From Methylophilus sp. 5 (GTDB lineage: Bacteria > Pseudomonadota > Gammaproteobacteria > Burkholderiales > Methylophilaceae): DNA of 64,000 nucleotides. The notes under the pieces are model-generated. The model did not search any database, was not told the DNA's origin, and was given only the letters and a program-made list of their open reading frames with translations. Location: assembly GCF_000515275.1 (NCBI RefSeq), contig NZ_KI911560.1, positions 1,240,001 to 1,304,000 of the forward strand. The letters run 5' to 3'. Positions 63,514-64,000 of the stretch are shown here, piece by piece (the stretch's first letter is position 1; each line of letters starts with the position of its first letter). The translations under genes and the position numbers were made by a program.

Positions 63514-64000
63514 AGGCCATCTCCTGTTGGTTGAGGCGCGCCCACCAGTCGGCAAGGGTCGGATTTTCAGCCAGCGCCATAAAATTCAGGTCTACACCTG
63601 CCTGGCGCCAGCGCTCCACCAACGACATAATACGTATCGAATCCAGCCCCCAGTCGAGCAGGTTGTCGTCGTCCTGTAATTGGCTGGCTTCTATCTGTAG
63701 CAAGTTGGCGATGCTGGCCTTGAGGGCAGGCAGCGAGGCAGGCAGCAGGGTACGCAAGTGGTCGAGCAGATTGCCAGTGCTGATGGTCACGCCGCAACGT
63801 TGGGCCACATATTGCAGTGCCATGGCATGCTCTGCGGCTGAAAAGTCTGCCAACGCATCTGCAACAAAAAAGGGTTGAATATCGCGCATAAAGGCATCAC
63901 AGGCGGTCATCATGCAGCCTATGTGCGCATACACACCACAAATAATGAGCTGGTCACGCCCTTGGTCAAACATCATTTCCTGCAAGGTTGACTTCTGAAA
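63506..64000 (-). CDS. entB: EntB, isochorismatase/aryl carrier protein (3' part; 5' end outside window)
   Basis: The frame is open to the right edge, so the N-terminus is missing. The visible part has the end of the isochorismatase domain ([37 protein letters not shown]), then the aryl carrier domain with the phosphopantetheine serine in [22 protein letters not shown]. It makes 2,3-dihydro-DHB from isochorismate and carries DHB to the NRPS. Upstream genes such as entC and entE are probably just beyond the edge. Confidence 0.93.
   Translation of the reverse strand, partial: FQKSTLQEMMFDQGRDQLIICGVYAHIGCMMTACDAFMRDIQPFFVADALADFSAAEHAMALQYVAQRCGVTISTGNLLDHLRTLLPASLPALKASIANLLQIEASQLQDDDNLLDWGLDSIRIMSLVERWRQAGVDLNFMALAENPTLADWWARLNQQEMAYA

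Overview
The window looks like the replication-origin region of a methylotrophic betaproteobacterium, most likely a Methylophilus species (Methylophilaceae). Three things point there. The gene order rpmH-rnpA-yidD-yidC-mnmE next to dnaA-dnaN-gyrB, with mnmG-rsmG-parA-parB and the atp operon nearby, is that of a proteobacterial origin. The protein at 16580-17014 matches, as I recall the sequence, cytochrome c'' of Methylophilus methylotrophus, including its haem and disulfide positions. An mxaRSACKL cluster for methanol dehydrogenase maturation lies at 45.9-51.3 kb. All identifications come from reading the sequence; no database search was run.

Layout. 0-4.8 kb: start of an ibpA-type small heat-shock gene with a sigma-32 promoter and a ROSE-like thermometer leader, an EAL/HDOD protein, and glmU-glmS. 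4.8-12 kb: complete ATP synthase operon atpIBEFHAGDC on the minus strand. 12-16.4 kb: mnmG-rsmG-parA-parB. 16.5-17.6 kb: cytochrome c'' and a b-type cytochrome on the plus strand. 17.6-21.3 kb: rpmH-rnpA-yidD-yidC-mnmE. 21.3-27 kb: dnaA, a candidate oriC, dnaN and gyrB. Three perfect parS sites lie at 14.86, 17.94 and 24.44 kb.

27-33 kb holds accessory metabolism: a Bcr/CflA exporter, a membrane metallophosphoesterase, and a LysR gene divergent from an SDR-GST-hydrolase operon. 33-41.5 kb is a type I restriction-modification island, hsdM-hsdS-X-fic-hsdR. X carries a RecB/Cas4-like nuclease motif pattern, and the Fic protein has a C-terminal winged helix and its own repeat-rich promoter. 41.6-45.6 kb holds a thioredoxin, a PAS-GGDEF-EAL protein and a MocR-type regulator that is divergent from mxaR. 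45.9-51.3 kb is mxaRSACKL without mxaFJGI. 51.4-53.3 kb holds a catalase-like protein, a 53-residue protein and a DUF2218 protein.

53.4-64 kb is a catecholate siderophore locus: FepA-type receptor, PchR-like AraC regulator, phosphopantetheinyl transferase, EntA, a one-module C-A-T-TE synthetase, a periplasmic esterase and the 3' part of entB. My hand-read adenylation code has the acidic pattern of lysine-activating domains, not the serine code of EntF. The product may therefore be a bis-catechol-lysine (azotochelin-like) compound rather than enterobactin.
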